From assembly GCA_013285465.1 (NCBI GenBank), contig CP053449.1, positions 1,509,540 to 1,573,539 on the forward strand: 64,000 bases of DNA. The letters are read 5' to 3'. This stretch comes from Pseudomonadota bacterium. Lineage in GTDB: Bacteria > Pseudomonadota > Alphaproteobacteria > Micavibrionales > CSBR16-224. The notes beneath the pieces are model-generated. The model saw only the letters and a list, made by a program, of their open reading frames with translations, made no database searches and was not told the origin of the DNA. Both the position numbers and the translations under genes were made by a program. Shown in pieces: positions 43,870 through 53,447 of this stretch (the first letter of the stretch is position 1; each line of letters opens with the position of its first letter).

Positions 43870-44652
43870 ATGGGACAAGCGTTGGAACAAAATTCAGATA
43901 ACCCAAAGGCGGACGCAGCAAATCAGGTCGCCCTTGTCACCGGCGGCACCGGCGGCATCGGAACCGCTATCTGTGAAACACTGGCCGCTCACGGCTATAA
44001 AGTCGCGACAACCTACCGCAATGAAGCCAAAGCCAAAGCATGGCAAAAATCCATGCAGGATAAAGGCTGTGACGTTGCGATCTATCAATGCGATGTCGCG
44101 GATTTCGATGACTGCAAAAAACTGGTGGATGATATCACAAATGATCTCGGCCCCGTTGCCGTGCTGGTAAATAATGCCGGCATCACGCGCGATTCCACTT
44201 TCCGCAAAATGACCCATGACCAATGGCGCGATGTCATCAGCTGCGATCTGGACAGCGTTTTCAACGTCACACGCCCGATTATCGATACGATGCTGGAAAA
44301 AGGGTATGGCCGCATTATCAATATCTCTTCGATCAACGGCCAGAAAGGCCAGTTCGGTCAGTCCAACTACTCCGCCGCTAAGGCCGGCATGCACGGCTTT
44401 ACAAAAGCGCTGGCGCAGGAAGTTGCGCGCAAGGGCATTACCGTCAATACGATTTCTCCGGGCTATATTGCCACCGAAATGGTGATGGCCGTTCCCGAGG
44501 AGGTCCGCAACAGCATTATTGCGCAAATCCCTCTCGGCCGCTTCGGCAAGCCGGAGGAAATCGCCCATATCGTCGGATTTCTGGTTTCGGAAGGCGCAAG
44601 CTTTATCACCGGAGCCAATATCACAGCGAATGGCGGCCATTACATGGAATAA
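43870..44652 (+). CDS. phaB: Acetoacetyl-CoA reductase PhaB (SDR family)
   Basis: 260 residues. Rossmann SDR with TGGTGGIG cofactor motif near residue 25, NNAGITRD, and the catalytic ISS/NYSAAKAG Ser-Tyr-Lys set. It reduces acetoacetyl-CoA to (R)-3-hydroxybutyryl-CoA with NADPH, the monomer for PhaC. The N-terminal 18 residues are a polar extension absent from the second copy. GGGGAGTAACAACGAA ribosome site. First gene of a plus-strand run with phaR, phasin and a second reductase. Confidence 0.93.
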   Translation: MGQALEQNSDNPKADAANQVALVTGGTGGIGTAICETLAAHGYKVATTYRNEAKAKAWQKSMQDKGCDVAIYQCDVADFDDCKKLVDDITNDLGPVAVLVNNAGITRDSTFRKMTHDQWRDVISCDLDSVFNVTRPIIDTMLEKGYGRIINISSINGQKGQFGQSNYSAAKAGMHGFTKALAQEVARKGITVNTISPGYIATEMVMAVPEEVRNSIIAQIPLGRFGKPEEIAHIVGFLVSEGASFITGANITANGGHYME

Positions 44653-44677
44653 CGGATAACGACAGGGGGATAAAACC

Positions 44678-45223
44678 GTGGCAAGCAAAACGACAAAAGC
44701 CGGTAAGAAAGACGACAAAACCGCAAAAAGCGCAAAAGACGAAAATATCCGGATTATCAAAAAATATCCGAACCGCCGTCTTTACGATACGGCGACCAGC
44801 CAGTATATCACGCTGTCGGATGTGCGCGAGATTATCCGTCTTGGTACACCGTTCAAAGTCGTGGACACCAATACCGAGGAAGACATCACCCGCAATATCC
44901 TGATCCAGATCATCACGGAACAGGAAAACAGCGAACATACCGTTTTCACCACCGATATGCTGATGAAGATGATCCGCTTTTATGACGGATCAACCCGTAA
45001 CATGTTCTCCGATTATATGGATCGCAATTTGCAGATTTTCAGCGAACAGCATAAAAACTGGCAGGAACAGGTTGGTCAGTTCATGGGCGCGCATCCGATG
45101 TCCGCCTTTACCAAAATGACCCAGCAGAATCTTGAATTCTGGAAGGAGATGCAGGACAACTTCTTCAAAACCAAAGGCTTTCCCTACCGCGTGCCGGAAA
45201 CGGACGAAAACACCGATCAATAG
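44678..45223 (+). CDS. phaR: Polyhydroxyalkanoate synthesis repressor PhaR
   Basis: 181 residues from a GTG at 44678 (AGGGGGATAAAACC upstream). The Lys-rich N-terminal tail is followed by the PhaR DNA-binding domain IIKKYPNRRLYDTATSQYI, then VREIIRLGTPFKVVDTNTEEDITR, and a second PHB-accumulation domain (about 85-150). PhaR binds both PHA granules and TGC-rich operators, releasing phasin genes as polymer forms. Such sites lie in front of the phasin downstream. Confidence 0.93.
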   Translation: MASKTTKAGKKDDKTAKSAKDENIRIIKKYPNRRLYDTATSQYITLSDVREIIRLGTPFKVVDTNTEEDITRNILIQIITEQENSEHTVFTTDMLMKMIRFYDGSTRNMFSDYMDRNLQIFSEQHKNWQEQVGQFMGAHPMSAFTKMTQQNLEFWKEMQDNFFKTKGFPYRVPETDENTDQ

Positions 45224-45263
45224 GCGGTCCGCGCCATTTGGTGCAGTGCAATATTTTTTTAAA

Positions 45264-45300
45264 TAAAACGGCGATAATGCTTGACATTAACGCCGTTTTA
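45264..45300 (+). terminator. Hairpin after phaR, overlapping the phasin promoter
   Basis: TAAAACGGCG (45264-45273) pairs with CGCCGTTTTA (45291-45300): 10 bp with a 17-nt loop. It may terminate phaR read-through, though the T run is interrupted. Its loop contains TTGACA, the likely phasin -35, so it may also be regulatory. Confidence 0.5.
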
Positions 45301-45337
45301 TTGTTAATGTTGCAGTGCAGCAATTGTTGCGGTGCAA
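45281..45337 (+). promoter_or_regulatory. Phasin promoter with tandem PhaR-like operators
   Basis: TTGACA (45281-45286), 17-bp spacer, TTAATG (45304-45309). Directly downstream are two TGC-rich palindromes: TTGC-N6-GCAA (45310-45323) and TTGC-N3-GCAA (45327-45337), of the type bound by PhaR. Placement over the start site predicts repression relieved when PhaR moves to granules. A further TGCAGTGCAA lies at 45242-45251. Confidence 0.6.
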
Positions 45338-45386
45338 CATTGCATATTTAAACGAATCACTAACCTATAACCAAGGAGTCAATACG

Positions 45387-45758
45387 ATGACAACACCTAA
45401 AGACGTATTTGAAGCATGGGCAGACTGGAACCAGCAAACCTTCGAAGCTGCGAAAAAACTGGCTGAACTCAACCTCGCGCTCAGCGAAAAACTGATCAAA
45501 GAACAGTCTGATCTGGCGAACAACATTGTTGAACTGACAGCGAAAAACGCTGACACATTCAGCAAAGCCAAAGACGTTCAGGAAGTAATCGCAAACCAGA
45601 CGGCAGCCTCGCAGGAATGCAGCAAGCAAGTCCTGAAAAGCTACCGCTCTTGCGCAGACATTCTGGGCGAAGCACGCAAAGCTTACAGCGACCTGTACGA
45701 AAAATCTTGCAAAGCTGCAGGTGACCTGAACGCAACGGCTGCAAAAAAATCAGCTTAA
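45387..45758 (+). CDS. phaP: Phasin (PHA granule coat protein)
   Basis: 123 residues from the ATG at 45387 with AAGGAGTC in front; earlier frames run back through the operators and are rejected. Entirely helical and amphipathic, no membrane segment, with TTPKDVFEAWADWNQQTFEA and repeats of Ala/Lys/Glu, as in the phasin family. It coats polymer granules and sets their size. Three Cys occur (CSK, SCAD, SCKA). Expression is probably set by PhaR at the tandem TGC sites upstream. Confidence 0.85.
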   Translation: MTTPKDVFEAWADWNQQTFEAAKKLAELNLALSEKLIKEQSDLANNIVELTAKNADTFSKAKDVQEVIANQTAASQECSKQVLKSYRSCADILGEARKAYSDLYEKSCKAAGDLNATAAKKSA

Positions 45759-45826
45759 ATTGCGACGGCGCTGTTATAGAAAATAGCGTTATAATAAGTG
45801 TTAAATAACGAATAAAAGAAAATAAA

Positions 45827-46576
45827 ATGACACAAAGAACAGCGTTAATTACGGGTGGAATTGGCGGCATCGGATCAGCACTTTGCGAGGATTTCCTCAA
45901 AAACGGCTATCGTGTTGTCGCCAATTACCCGCCTTTTTTGCAGGAAGAAGCGGAAAAATGGCTTGCCAAACAAAAAGATAACGGCGCAAAAGACGTCTTT
46001 ATCGCTGCAGGCGATGTTGCTTCCTACAAGTCATGTGAAGACATGGCGGCAAAGGTCAAAAGCGAAATCGGGCATATTGACACATTGGTCAATTGCGCCG
46101 GCGTTACGCGGGATAAAACCTTTAAAAGAATGACGGAAGAAATGTGGAACGAGGTCATTGATATCGACCTCAACGGTCTGTTCAACGTCACCCGCCAGTT
46201 TATCGAAGATATGGACGACAAAAACTTCGGTCGCATCGTCAATATCTCCTCGGTTAACGGGCAAAAGGGACAATTCGGACAAACCAACTATTCCGCAGCC
46301 AAGGCCGGCGTTCACGGCTTTACCATGGCGCTTGCGCAGGAGGTTGCGCGCAAAAATATTACGGTGAATACCGTATCGCCGGGTTATGTCGCGACGGAAA
46401 TGACGAAAGTCATGCCGCAGGAAATTCTGGACCAGATTGTGGCCCATATTCCCATCGGCCGCATGGCGGAACCGGAGGAAGTTGCTTTCGCCGTGTCCAT
46501 GCTGTGTGAAGAACGCGCCAGCTATATTTCCGGCACAAATTTGGGTGTGAACGGCGGTTTCTTTATGTCTTTCTAA
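45827..46576 (+). CDS. phaB: Second acetoacetyl-CoA reductase-like SDR
   Basis: 249 residues, clearly a paralogue of the phaB at 43870: TGGIGGIG, NCAGVTRDKTF, then the same catalytic block ISSVNGQKGQFGQTNYSAAKAG. It lacks the N-terminal extension of the first copy and begins MTQRTALITGG. It differs in the substrate loop (YPPFLQEEAEKW instead of TYRNEAKAKAW), so it may prefer another cofactor or chain length. A poor, A-rich ribosome site precedes it. A terminator follows at 46635. Confidence 0.88.
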   Translation: MTQRTALITGGIGGIGSALCEDFLKNGYRVVANYPPFLQEEAEKWLAKQKDNGAKDVFIAAGDVASYKSCEDMAAKVKSEIGHIDTLVNCAGVTRDKTFKRMTEEMWNEVIDIDLNGLFNVTRQFIEDMDDKNFGRIVNISSVNGQKGQFGQTNYSAAKAGVHGFTMALAQEVARKNITVNTVSPGYVATEMTKVMPQEILDQIVAHIPIGRMAEPEEVAFAVSMLCEERASYISGTNLGVNGGFFMSF

Positions 46577-46634
46577 CGGACTCTCTCCCCTGCCGAAAGA
46601 CGCAAAATAAAGAAAGAACGTGAACACCAAAAAG

Positions 46635-46668
46635 CGGCTCTGGAGCAATCCGGAGCCGTTTTTCTTTT
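46635..46668 (+). terminator. Rho-independent terminator after the second phaB
   Basis: CGGCTCTGG/CCGGAGCCG (46635-46643 with 46650-46658, one G-T pair) is followed by TTTTTCTTTT. It ends the plus-strand PHA transcript; its tail touches the stop of the convergent esterase gene. Confidence 0.85.
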
Positions 46669-47398
46669 AAGGATTGAAACGCTGCGGCGGTTTTCTGACT
46701 GGCGGTTTCGGCTTTGCCGCGTCATTGGCGGGCGCTTTTGCGGGGATCAGAATTTCCGCCAGATTGGCCAGTAATTCGACGGCTTTATCGGAAATATCAT
46801 GCCCCTGCCCGTGCAGCATGGCAAAATCGGTGCGGAAGCCGAGCCTGTCGAGATATTCATGCGTGTCCTTGGCTTGCGGCATGCCGGAGTAATCCCCCTG
46901 CTCATACTCGCCCGCCAGCAGCGCCACAGGCGGTTTTGATTTAATCTCGTCAATCTGGCGCAATGCACCGCCCGACAGGCTGTAAACACCCGCCACGGGC
47001 TTGTCGCGCATCAATGCCGCGTAAAAAGCCATGGTCGCACCTTGTGAGAAGCCTGCGATAATCAGGCGGCTTTCATCAATGCCTTCTTCTTTGAGAACCT
47101 CGTCGATATATTTATTGACCTCTTCCGCCGCAGCCGCCGCGCGCGGCGCAACCGCATCAACCGAAGGCGCATCGAGAATATCCTGAATATCGAACCAGCT
47201 GTGATAACTCGCGCCGTCAAATTCCGCCAGTTTTTCCGGCCCTTCGGGACAGCGCAGCACGGCACCGGGAGCCTGCGGCATCAGTTTATTGCCGACATGG
47301 TCCAGCATCTGTGCGCCGCCGCTGCCGTAACCGTGAAAAAAGATGATGACATATTTGTCGCGGCTGTTATCCGCGCTTTCCCGGCGGTGATCTTTCAC
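46667..47398 (-). CDS. Phospholipase/carboxylesterase-type alpha/beta hydrolase
   Basis: 243 residues from a GTG at 47398 (AGGAGG 5 bp upstream). Features are the oxyanion strand IIFFHGYGSGG, the nucleophile elbow IAGFSQGAT (Ser), the acid in LLAGEYEQGDY and His in GQGHDIS. This matches the dienelactone hydrolase/carboxylesterase-2 group. Cytosolic. The tail (after about 220) is Pro/Lys-rich and low complexity. It acts on small esters; no substrate can be read. Confidence 0.85.
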   Translation of the reverse strand: MKDHRRESADNSRDKYVIIFFHGYGSGGAQMLDHVGNKLMPQAPGAVLRCPEGPEKLAEFDGASYHSWFDIQDILDAPSVDAVAPRAAAAAEEVNKYIDEVLKEEGIDESRLIIAGFSQGATMAFYAALMRDKPVAGVYSLSGGALRQIDEIKSKPPVALLAGEYEQGDYSGMPQAKDTHEYLDRLGFRTDFAMLHGQGHDISDKAVELLANLAEILIPAKAPANDAAKPKPPVRKPPQRFNP

Positions 47399-47486
47399 GC
47401 GCGCCTCCTCATAATCAGCTCAAGATAAATCAGTCTAATAAATATTAAACATAAAAAGCAATCTTTATTTCGCAGATGTCGCCTGC

Positions 47487-49316
47487 TTAAGCCGTTTCGG
47501 CGGTACGGCCCGCCTTTTTGCGCTCATGCGGGCACAGGAATTTCTTGCGCAGACGCAGCGATTTCGGTGTCACTTCAACCAATTCATCATCATTGATATA
47601 GGACATCATTTCCTCAAGGCTCATACGGCGCGGCGGTACAAGCACCACAGCCTCGTCAGAGCCGGAGGCGCGCATATTCGTCAGCTTCTTCCCCTTCAGC
47701 AGGTTGATTTCAAGATCATTGTCGCGGTTATGCTCACCAACCACCATGCCCTGATAAATCTGGGTTTGCGGATCGATAAACATGATGCCGCGCTCCTGCA
47801 GGTTAAAGATCGCATAGGCCACCGCTTTCCCGCCTTCCGTCGCAATCAGCGCACCGTTACGGCGCTGCGGAATATCACCCGCATAAGGAACATAGCTGTG
47901 GAACAAGCGGTTCATCACCCCCGTGCCGCGCGTATCGGTCAGAAACTGGCTCTGATAGCCGATCAAGCCGCGTGACGGTGCATGGAACACAACCCGTGTC
48001 TTTCCGCCGCCCGATGGACGCATATCCTGCATCTGTGCCTTACGTGCCGTCATTTTATCAATCACCGTACCGGCATATTCATCATCCACATCAATGATGA
48101 CTTCTTCCATCGGCTCCAGACGTTTGCCGTTTTCATCTTCCTGATACAGCACACGCGGGCGCGATACGGATAATTCAAAGCCTTCGCGACGCATGGTTTC
48201 AATCAAAACGCCCAGCTGCAATTCACCGCGGCCGCCGACTTCAAAAGAGTCACGGTCGCCGCTTTCCTTAAAGGTAATGGCGACATTGGTCTCCGCCTCG
48301 GCTTTCAGCCGTGAGCGCAGCAGCGTCGAAGTGACTTTCTTGCCTTCGGTTCCCGCCAGCGGCGAGGTATTGACCGAAATCGTCACCGCCATGGTCGGCG
48401 GGTCAACCGGCGTTGCCCGCAATGCTTCATTACAGGCAGCATCACAGATCGTATCGGCAACCGAGGCTTCGACCAGCCCTGCGATACAGATAATATCCCC
48501 CGCCTCGACCGTTTCAACGGGAACGCGGTTCGTGCCTTCGAATTTCAGCAGTTTCGTCAAACGGCCTGTTTCGATGGTTTTATTTTCAAGATTAATGACT
48601 TTCACCGGTGAATTGATGCGTGCCTTACCGCTTTCCACGCGGCCTGTCAGGCAGCGTCCCAGATACGGGTCGGAATCCAGCAAAGTCGCCAGCATCGCAA
48701 AAGGCTTATCCAGATCAACCTGCGGCGGCGGTACATGGGAAATAACGGTTTCCATCAGCGGCGCAAGGCTTTCATGCGGGTCTTCCAGTTCACGCGCGGC
48801 CCAGCCGTCACGTCCGGCAGCATACAGGATCGGGAAATCAAGCTGTTTGTCATTCGCATCCAGCGCCACGAACAGGTCAAAAACCTCGTCCAGCACTTCA
48901 GAGGGGCGTCTGTCGGGGCGGTCGATCTTGTTGACCACGACAATCGGGCGCAAGCCCTGCGCCAAAGCCTTGCCCAGAACGAATTTCGTCTGCGGCATCA
49001 CACCTTCCGCCGCATCGACCAGCAGAATAACGCCATCGGCCAGTCCCAGCACGCGCTCCACCTCGCCGCCGAAATCGGCGTGACCGGGCGTGTCAATAAT
49101 ATTGACGCGTGTCCCGTCCCACTGCACAGAGGTACATTTGGCCAGAATGGTAATACCGCGCTCGCGCTCAAGATCATTGCTGTCCATCATGCGTTCAACG
49201 GTCTGCTTATGTTCGTGGAACATACCGCTTTGTTTCAGGATTTCGTCAATCAGGGTTGTTTTGCCGTGATCGACATGCGCGATAATCGCAATATTCCGCA
49301 AAGTTTCTTTTGTCAT
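47487..49316 (-). CDS. typA: Translational GTPase TypA/BipA
   Basis: 609 residues from the ATG at 49316; a longer frame upstream overlaps the MATE gene and is rejected. The GTPase domain has [10 protein letters not shown] (P-loop), [12 protein letters not shown] and VNKIDR. EF-G-like domains II, III and V follow, then the TypA-specific C-terminal domain ([21 protein letters not shown]). It binds the ribosome and helps 50S assembly at low temperature or stress. It lies 8 bp from the MATE gene on the same strand. Confidence 0.96.
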   Translation of the reverse strand: MTKETLRNIAIIAHVDHGKTTLIDEILKQSGMFHEHKQTVERMMDSNDLERERGITILAKCTSVQWDGTRVNIIDTPGHADFGGEVERVLGLADGVILLVDAAEGVMPQTKFVLGKALAQGLRPIVVVNKIDRPDRRPSEVLDEVFDLFVALDANDKQLDFPILYAAGRDGWAARELEDPHESLAPLMETVISHVPPPQVDLDKPFAMLATLLDSDPYLGRCLTGRVESGKARINSPVKVINLENKTIETGRLTKLLKFEGTNRVPVETVEAGDIICIAGLVEASVADTICDAACNEALRATPVDPPTMAVTISVNTSPLAGTEGKKVTSTLLRSRLKAEAETNVAITFKESGDRDSFEVGGRGELQLGVLIETMRREGFELSVSRPRVLYQEDENGKRLEPMEEVIIDVDDEYAGTVIDKMTARKAQMQDMRPSGGGKTRVVFHAPSRGLIGYQSQFLTDTRGTGVMNRLFHSYVPYAGDIPQRRNGALIATEGGKAVAYAIFNLQERGIMFIDPQTQIYQGMVVGEHNRDNDLEINLLKGKKLTNMRASGSDEAVVLVPPRRMSLEEMMSYINDDELVEVTPKSLRLRKKFLCPHERKKAGRTAETA

Positions 49317-49324
49317 TTTTTTTA

Positions 49325-50695
49325 TCAAACCGCCAGATGCTGAGTTTTTCCATTTCTGCGCTGTTCGCCGTCTTTCGGGCGGCACTTATACTGGCACCAG
49401 ATATAACCGCCGATGCCAACCGATATGTTGGCGAGCGCAGTCGCCACATAAAGTCCTTTCAAGCCGAGGAAATGCGACAATAGCAGAGCCGGCGGCAGAT
49501 ACAACAACAAAAGACGCGAAAAGGTTAAAAACAGTGACGCTTTTGGTGAACCAATCCCGTTCATCATACTCCCCGAGATCATTGCAACCCCTAAAAAGCT
49601 GTAAGTAAAAGGCACAATCATCAGATACCAGAAGGCAGAGTCAATCGCCGCCGGATTGTCATCAAACAGCCGGATTAAAGGCAATGCCGCCGCCCACAGG
49701 AAAACCGCAACCGACAATCCCCAGATCATGGAAAACCGCGCACCGCGATACACCACATGCCCGACACGGTCTTTACGCCCCGCACCCCAGTTCTGCCCGA
49801 CAATCGGTCCGGTGACCGAGGACATCGCATAAAGCACAATCAGACACATCGCCTCCAGCCGCGTTGCCACACCGTATCCGGCCACCGCTTCCGTCCCGTA
49901 ACGCGCCACCAGCCAGGTCGTCAGCGCCATGGATAAGGGACTCATCAGATTTGTTCCCAATGCCGGAATACCGACATGCAGAATGGCTTTCCAGCTTTCC
50001 CAAACGCGCCTGAAGCAGCTTTCCAGATTGATAATCCGCATGCGCTGCGCCAGCACGTAAAGCGAGACGCAAAAAGCCACGGAATAGGATATCACCGTTG
50101 CCAAAGCTGCCCCCTGCATTTCCAGTCGCGGAAAGCCAAACAGACCAAAAATAAAGATAGGGTCAAGAACCATATTCACAACAGCGATCAACACCATGAT
50201 ATAACCGGGAAATTTTGTGTTACCCATCGCGCGGATCGAGGCATTGCCGACCATCGGTACAACAACAAGAAAACAGCCGAAATACCAGATCCCCATATAA
50301 TCGCGAATATAGGGCAGCAGTTCCTTTTCCGCCCCCAGCATGGTGAAAATCGGATCCATCAATGTGTAACCGGTCACGGCAAAGGTAACGGAAATCATCA
50401 GCGCCAAAATCAGCGCCTGCGTCGTATAAGCCTTCACTTTCTCGGTATTGCGGCTGCCAAGCGCCCGTGCCACGACGGATGATACGCCGACACCAATCCC
50501 GAAAGCCAATGCGTTCCGTATCATGACAACAGGAAAAATAAAGCTGATTGCCGCCAGATGCGTCGTTCCCAGCTGTCCGACAAAGAAAGTATCCACCACA
50601 TTCATCATAATGACCGCCAGCAACCCCAAAATCATCGGAATTGTCATACGAATCAAATGTCCTTGAATACGTCCTTTTGTCAGATCGACTTGCAT
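49325..50695 (-). CDS. MATE family efflux transporter
   Basis: 456 residues with about 12 hydrophobic helices in two halves, each opening with the MATE pattern (RMTIPMILGLLAVIMMNVVDTFFVGQLG in the first half; HVGIPALGTNLMSPLSMALT in the second). Export of cationic drugs by Na+ or H+ antiport is typical. The C-terminus is basic. It ends 8 bp before typA, likely one transcript. AAGGAAAGAG ribosome site upstream. Confidence 0.9.
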   Translation of the reverse strand: MQVDLTKGRIQGHLIRMTIPMILGLLAVIMMNVVDTFFVGQLGTTHLAAISFIFPVVMIRNALAFGIGVGVSSVVARALGSRNTEKVKAYTTQALILALMISVTFAVTGYTLMDPIFTMLGAEKELLPYIRDYMGIWYFGCFLVVVPMVGNASIRAMGNTKFPGYIMVLIAVVNMVLDPIFIFGLFGFPRLEMQGAALATVISYSVAFCVSLYVLAQRMRIINLESCFRRVWESWKAILHVGIPALGTNLMSPLSMALTTWLVARYGTEAVAGYGVATRLEAMCLIVLYAMSSVTGPIVGQNWGAGRKDRVGHVVYRGARFSMIWGLSVAVFLWAAALPLIRLFDDNPAAIDSAFWYLMIVPFTYSFLGVAMISGSMMNGIGSPKASLFLTFSRLLLLYLPPALLLSHFLGLKGLYVATALANISVGIGGYIWCQYKCRPKDGEQRRNGKTQHLAV

Positions 50696-50817
50696 GGCTA
50701 TACATCTCTTTCCTTATGCTTTTCTTCATGCGCGATACGCCGCCATTTTGCAAGGAATTTATACTATCTTTACCTTTTGCCTGTAGTATATGTTAAAGGC
50801 TGTGGTTGGAGAAAAAC

Positions 50818-51429
50818 ATGAAAAAAGACGCATTTTATAACGCGCATGAAAAAATAGGCCATACGATCCGCGAAACCGCTTTTAAGCGCTTCCGGAAGCA
50901 TAATATGTTCGAATACACGGCGACAACGGATCGCTACGACCCGCTGGCACAGGTACTTGATGCGTATCTGAACCATTTTGAAGCCGCATGGGTCGAATTA
51001 TGGGAGATGCTTGATCTGGGTGATTATGACCCCGCGGATGCAAAAACCGGAAAAGATGAAAGCTGTAAAAACGCGATGGGTTTGGCGGAATATATGCGCG
51101 ACAGCACAACCACTGCCGTCCTTGCCTATGAGGCCGAAGAGCCGGGGCAGGAATTTTTTGCCATGGTTCTGGTGGCACGCGATGCGCCGATGACACCGCT
51201 GACGGATGAATTTCAATGCGTTTTCGAAAACGAAGATGAAAACGACCATATTGAGGACAGCGTCCGCGCCATCGCAAATATTGCCGAAACCGTTAAACAC
51301 GGTATCTGCGATATTCTGCGCAGCACGGCGGAGGATGCCTATATCGCGTTTCACAGCAAAGCGGGACAAGAACCAACCCTGCCAAAACAGCGCAAAGCCG
51401 GTAAACCCAGCCTGACCGTCATCAGCTAA
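50818..51429 (+). CDS. Hypothetical protein, tandem paralogue 1
   Basis: 203 residues from the ATG at 50818, with TTGGAGAAAAAC upstream. No signal or membrane segment. Helical and acidic, with IANIAETVKHGICDILRSTAEDAY near the C-terminus matching the same region of the next gene (FVEMFNKLKNDFCEIIRVTAQEQQ). The pair is a likely tandem duplication. Basic tail (QRKAGKPSLT). Located close to the Icm/Dot genes. No family recognised. Confidence 0.6.
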   Translation: MKKDAFYNAHEKIGHTIRETAFKRFRKHNMFEYTATTDRYDPLAQVLDAYLNHFEAAWVELWEMLDLGDYDPADAKTGKDESCKNAMGLAEYMRDSTTTAVLAYEAEEPGQEFFAMVLVARDAPMTPLTDEFQCVFENEDENDHIEDSVRAIANIAETVKHGICDILRSTAEDAYIAFHSKAGQEPTLPKQRKAGKPSLTVIS

Positions 51430-51531
51430 AACCCGTTGTCAACAGCAAGCGCCGGATTCGCATTCCGGCGCGGTTTATGTTATGGTTTTCCTGATATTCT
51501 TATGAATGAGTCGACAGAAAAGGACATGGAT

Positions 51532-52077
51532 ATGACCGTCGATCTTTATGCACAAGCCTTCGACAAGGCCGGCACGGATGTGGTAAAAAAATCTCTGGAA
51601 CGCCTGATGTGTGGGCATTTGTCCGAATTCGGCGGCAATGCCGATTATACACAGCTGGAAAAAGATTTCGCCCGCGCTCTGGCACCGCATTTCGCCGGAC
51701 TTTACGCTGATTTATGGAACAATGTTGAAATGGATGCCCATGATATTTACGATGCATCCGGCGGGCAGTTCTATGGTTACCGCACGGCATCCGCCCTCGC
51801 CGATTACGTCGCACTCAATGTAGAGGCAACAGATATGGATTTCACAATCCGCCACATCCCTGACGGTCAAAGTGAAACCGATGTCGCGCTTGATTTTGTT
51901 GAAATGTTCAACAAGTTGAAAAATGATTTCTGCGAAATTATCCGGGTCACAGCACAGGAACAACAGGATTCCATGCGCAAGCTTGCCCCGGATGCGCCGA
52001 AACTGGATGCCGCGGCGAAACCGAAACCGTCCGGGCCAAAAGACCCTTATACGGTTTCCGACGATCCTTATGCTTAA
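51532..52077 (+). CDS. Hypothetical protein, tandem paralogue 2
   Basis: 181 residues from the ATG at 51532 (AGGA 7 bp upstream; ATGs at 51502 and 51526 are possible). Overall plan resembles the previous gene: DLYAQAFDKAGTDVVKKSLERL at the start, ALAPHFAGLYADLWNNVEMDAHDIY, then the shared C-terminal helix. Acidic and cytosolic. The tail is Pro/Lys-rich and disordered (AKPKPSGPKDPY). Function unknown. Confidence 0.6.
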   Translation: MTVDLYAQAFDKAGTDVVKKSLERLMCGHLSEFGGNADYTQLEKDFARALAPHFAGLYADLWNNVEMDAHDIYDASGGQFYGYRTASALADYVALNVEATDMDFTIRHIPDGQSETDVALDFVEMFNKLKNDFCEIIRVTAQEQQDSMRKLAPDAPKLDAAAKPKPSGPKDPYTVSDDPYA

Positions 52078-52153
52078 AGGCACGCTCTTCCCATGGAAAA
52101 ACCACAACGTCTCAGCTATAAGAGAGCCGTCAGCCATGCATAGCTGATTAAGA

Positions 52154-52182
52154 TTGCCCTATATGTAAAATATGTGTATACT
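52154..52182 (+). promoter_or_regulatory. Candidate promoter of the HExxH protein gene
   Basis: TTGCCC (52154-52159), 17-bp spacer, TATACT (52177-52182), 33 bp before the start codon of the next gene. Good -10 and spacing. Confidence 0.5.
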
Positions 52183-52214
52183 ATGCACACAAGAAGATTG
52201 ACGACAGGACAAAG

Positions 52215-53381
52215 ATGAAAAACACCAAACAGCCGCCAAAAAAGCGCAAAGGCATGGGATGGAAGGGGAAAACCCTAATCGGGCTCGGCATCACCTTCGG
52301 TGCTGCCGGCGGCGGGTTGTATTATCTCGGTGAAAAAACGCTGGAGATGGAAGCCCGGATTGATCAGAGTAATTTTGACGAAGTCTGCGTTACTGTCGGC
52401 GAAGCTGCCGGTCTTGCCGAAAACCCGCTAATGAATGTCTTTAACAGCGATCTGACAAAAATATTCAATGCTGTGCAGTCCTCCCCGCTTGGTAAACAGC
52501 TTTACGATTATGCCGATGCTGCAGATTTAAAGACCTGCTATCTGGACGATATCGCCCAAGAAATTCATGCGAACGCTTTTCTGGATATGCAGGATCCGCC
52601 CCATATGGGCTACAGCCTCAACATGATTACCAGTTCCACCCATAGCGGTGCGGAAACGACAGGGCACGAATTTTTTCATTTTTACCAGCGCGAAAATGCC
52701 CAGGCCGCACGCTTTGTTCCCGGTAATGCGGGCACAGGCGATCACCTGCTGCGTCTGATGATTATGGAGGCTGCTGCAAAAACCGTTGGCACAATGGTAT
52801 TGTACGAAATTGACGAATCCCCGCAGGAAAGCGTCAGCCGTTACCGCCTGACGGCAGATGACCGCGTCAATTTCGATTGGTATAAAACATTCCTGAAAAA
52901 ATATGATGATAAACCGCGGGAAGAGGCAAAAACCATGGCCGCGCAGGATATGATGCGCCATCTGCTGATTGGTGATGTTCTCAATGACGGCTGGCGTGCC
53001 AGCTACCTGAAACGCCTCTATGTGAATGAACTGACCACAGACGAAAAAACAGATCATAAAATCTCTGATGAAACTGCTTTCCGGGCTCTATATGAAGAAT
53101 TGCGCAAACCGCAAACAATCCATTTCAGCCATTCCACACTCTCCAAACTGGCCGAATTGCCGGATGGCCGCAATATTATGCCGGACAATATCAGTGGCCA
53201 GGATATCATCAATGCAATGGTCAACACCGTAAAAGAAATGGTGGAAACCTATGATCTCTGGCCGGAAGAGAAAAGCAGGCCCGACGGCACACCGAAACTG
53301 ACGCAAACAAGCGATAATGACAATGCCCACAAGACAAAAGCCGCCGCGGCAAATAGCTGGCGCCAACGCCTTTCCCGCTAA
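52215..53381 (+). CDS. Membrane-anchored putative zinc metallopeptidase (HExxH)
   Basis: 388 residues. A basic N-terminus (about 1-18) precedes one membrane helix (about 20-38, TLIGLGITFGAAGGGLYYLG). A mostly helical domain follows with GHEFFHFYQRENAQA: His151-Glu152-His155 form an HExxH zinc motif, with possible third ligands (Glu/Asp) further on (MIMEAAAKTVG). This resembles the DUF6782-type putative metallopeptidases, named from memory. It is convergent with the icm/dot genes and separated by a bidirectional terminator. Substrate unknown. Confidence 0.65.
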   Translation: MKNTKQPPKKRKGMGWKGKTLIGLGITFGAAGGGLYYLGEKTLEMEARIDQSNFDEVCVTVGEAAGLAENPLMNVFNSDLTKIFNAVQSSPLGKQLYDYADAADLKTCYLDDIAQEIHANAFLDMQDPPHMGYSLNMITSSTHSGAETTGHEFFHFYQRENAQAARFVPGNAGTGDHLLRLMIMEAAAKTVGTMVLYEIDESPQESVSRYRLTADDRVNFDWYKTFLKKYDDKPREEAKTMAAQDMMRHLLIGDVLNDGWRASYLKRLYVNELTTDEKTDHKISDETAFRALYEELRKPQTIHFSHSTLSKLAELPDGRNIMPDNISGQDIINAMVNTVKEMVETYDLWPEEKSRPDGTPKLTQTSDNDNAHKTKAAAANSWRQRLSR

Positions 53382-53400
53382 TATTTAACAACATATAAAA

Positions 53401-53425
53401 AAAAGGGGCTGTAACAGCCCCTTTT
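53401..53425. terminator. Bidirectional terminator between the HExxH gene and icmG
   Basis: AAAAGGGGCTG (53401-53411) pairs perfectly with CAGCCCCTTTT (53415-53425) around a 3-nt loop, with A/T runs at both ends. It sits between convergent genes. Confidence 0.88.
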
Positions 53426-53447
53426 ACATCTGTTTTGTTCTGAAAAT

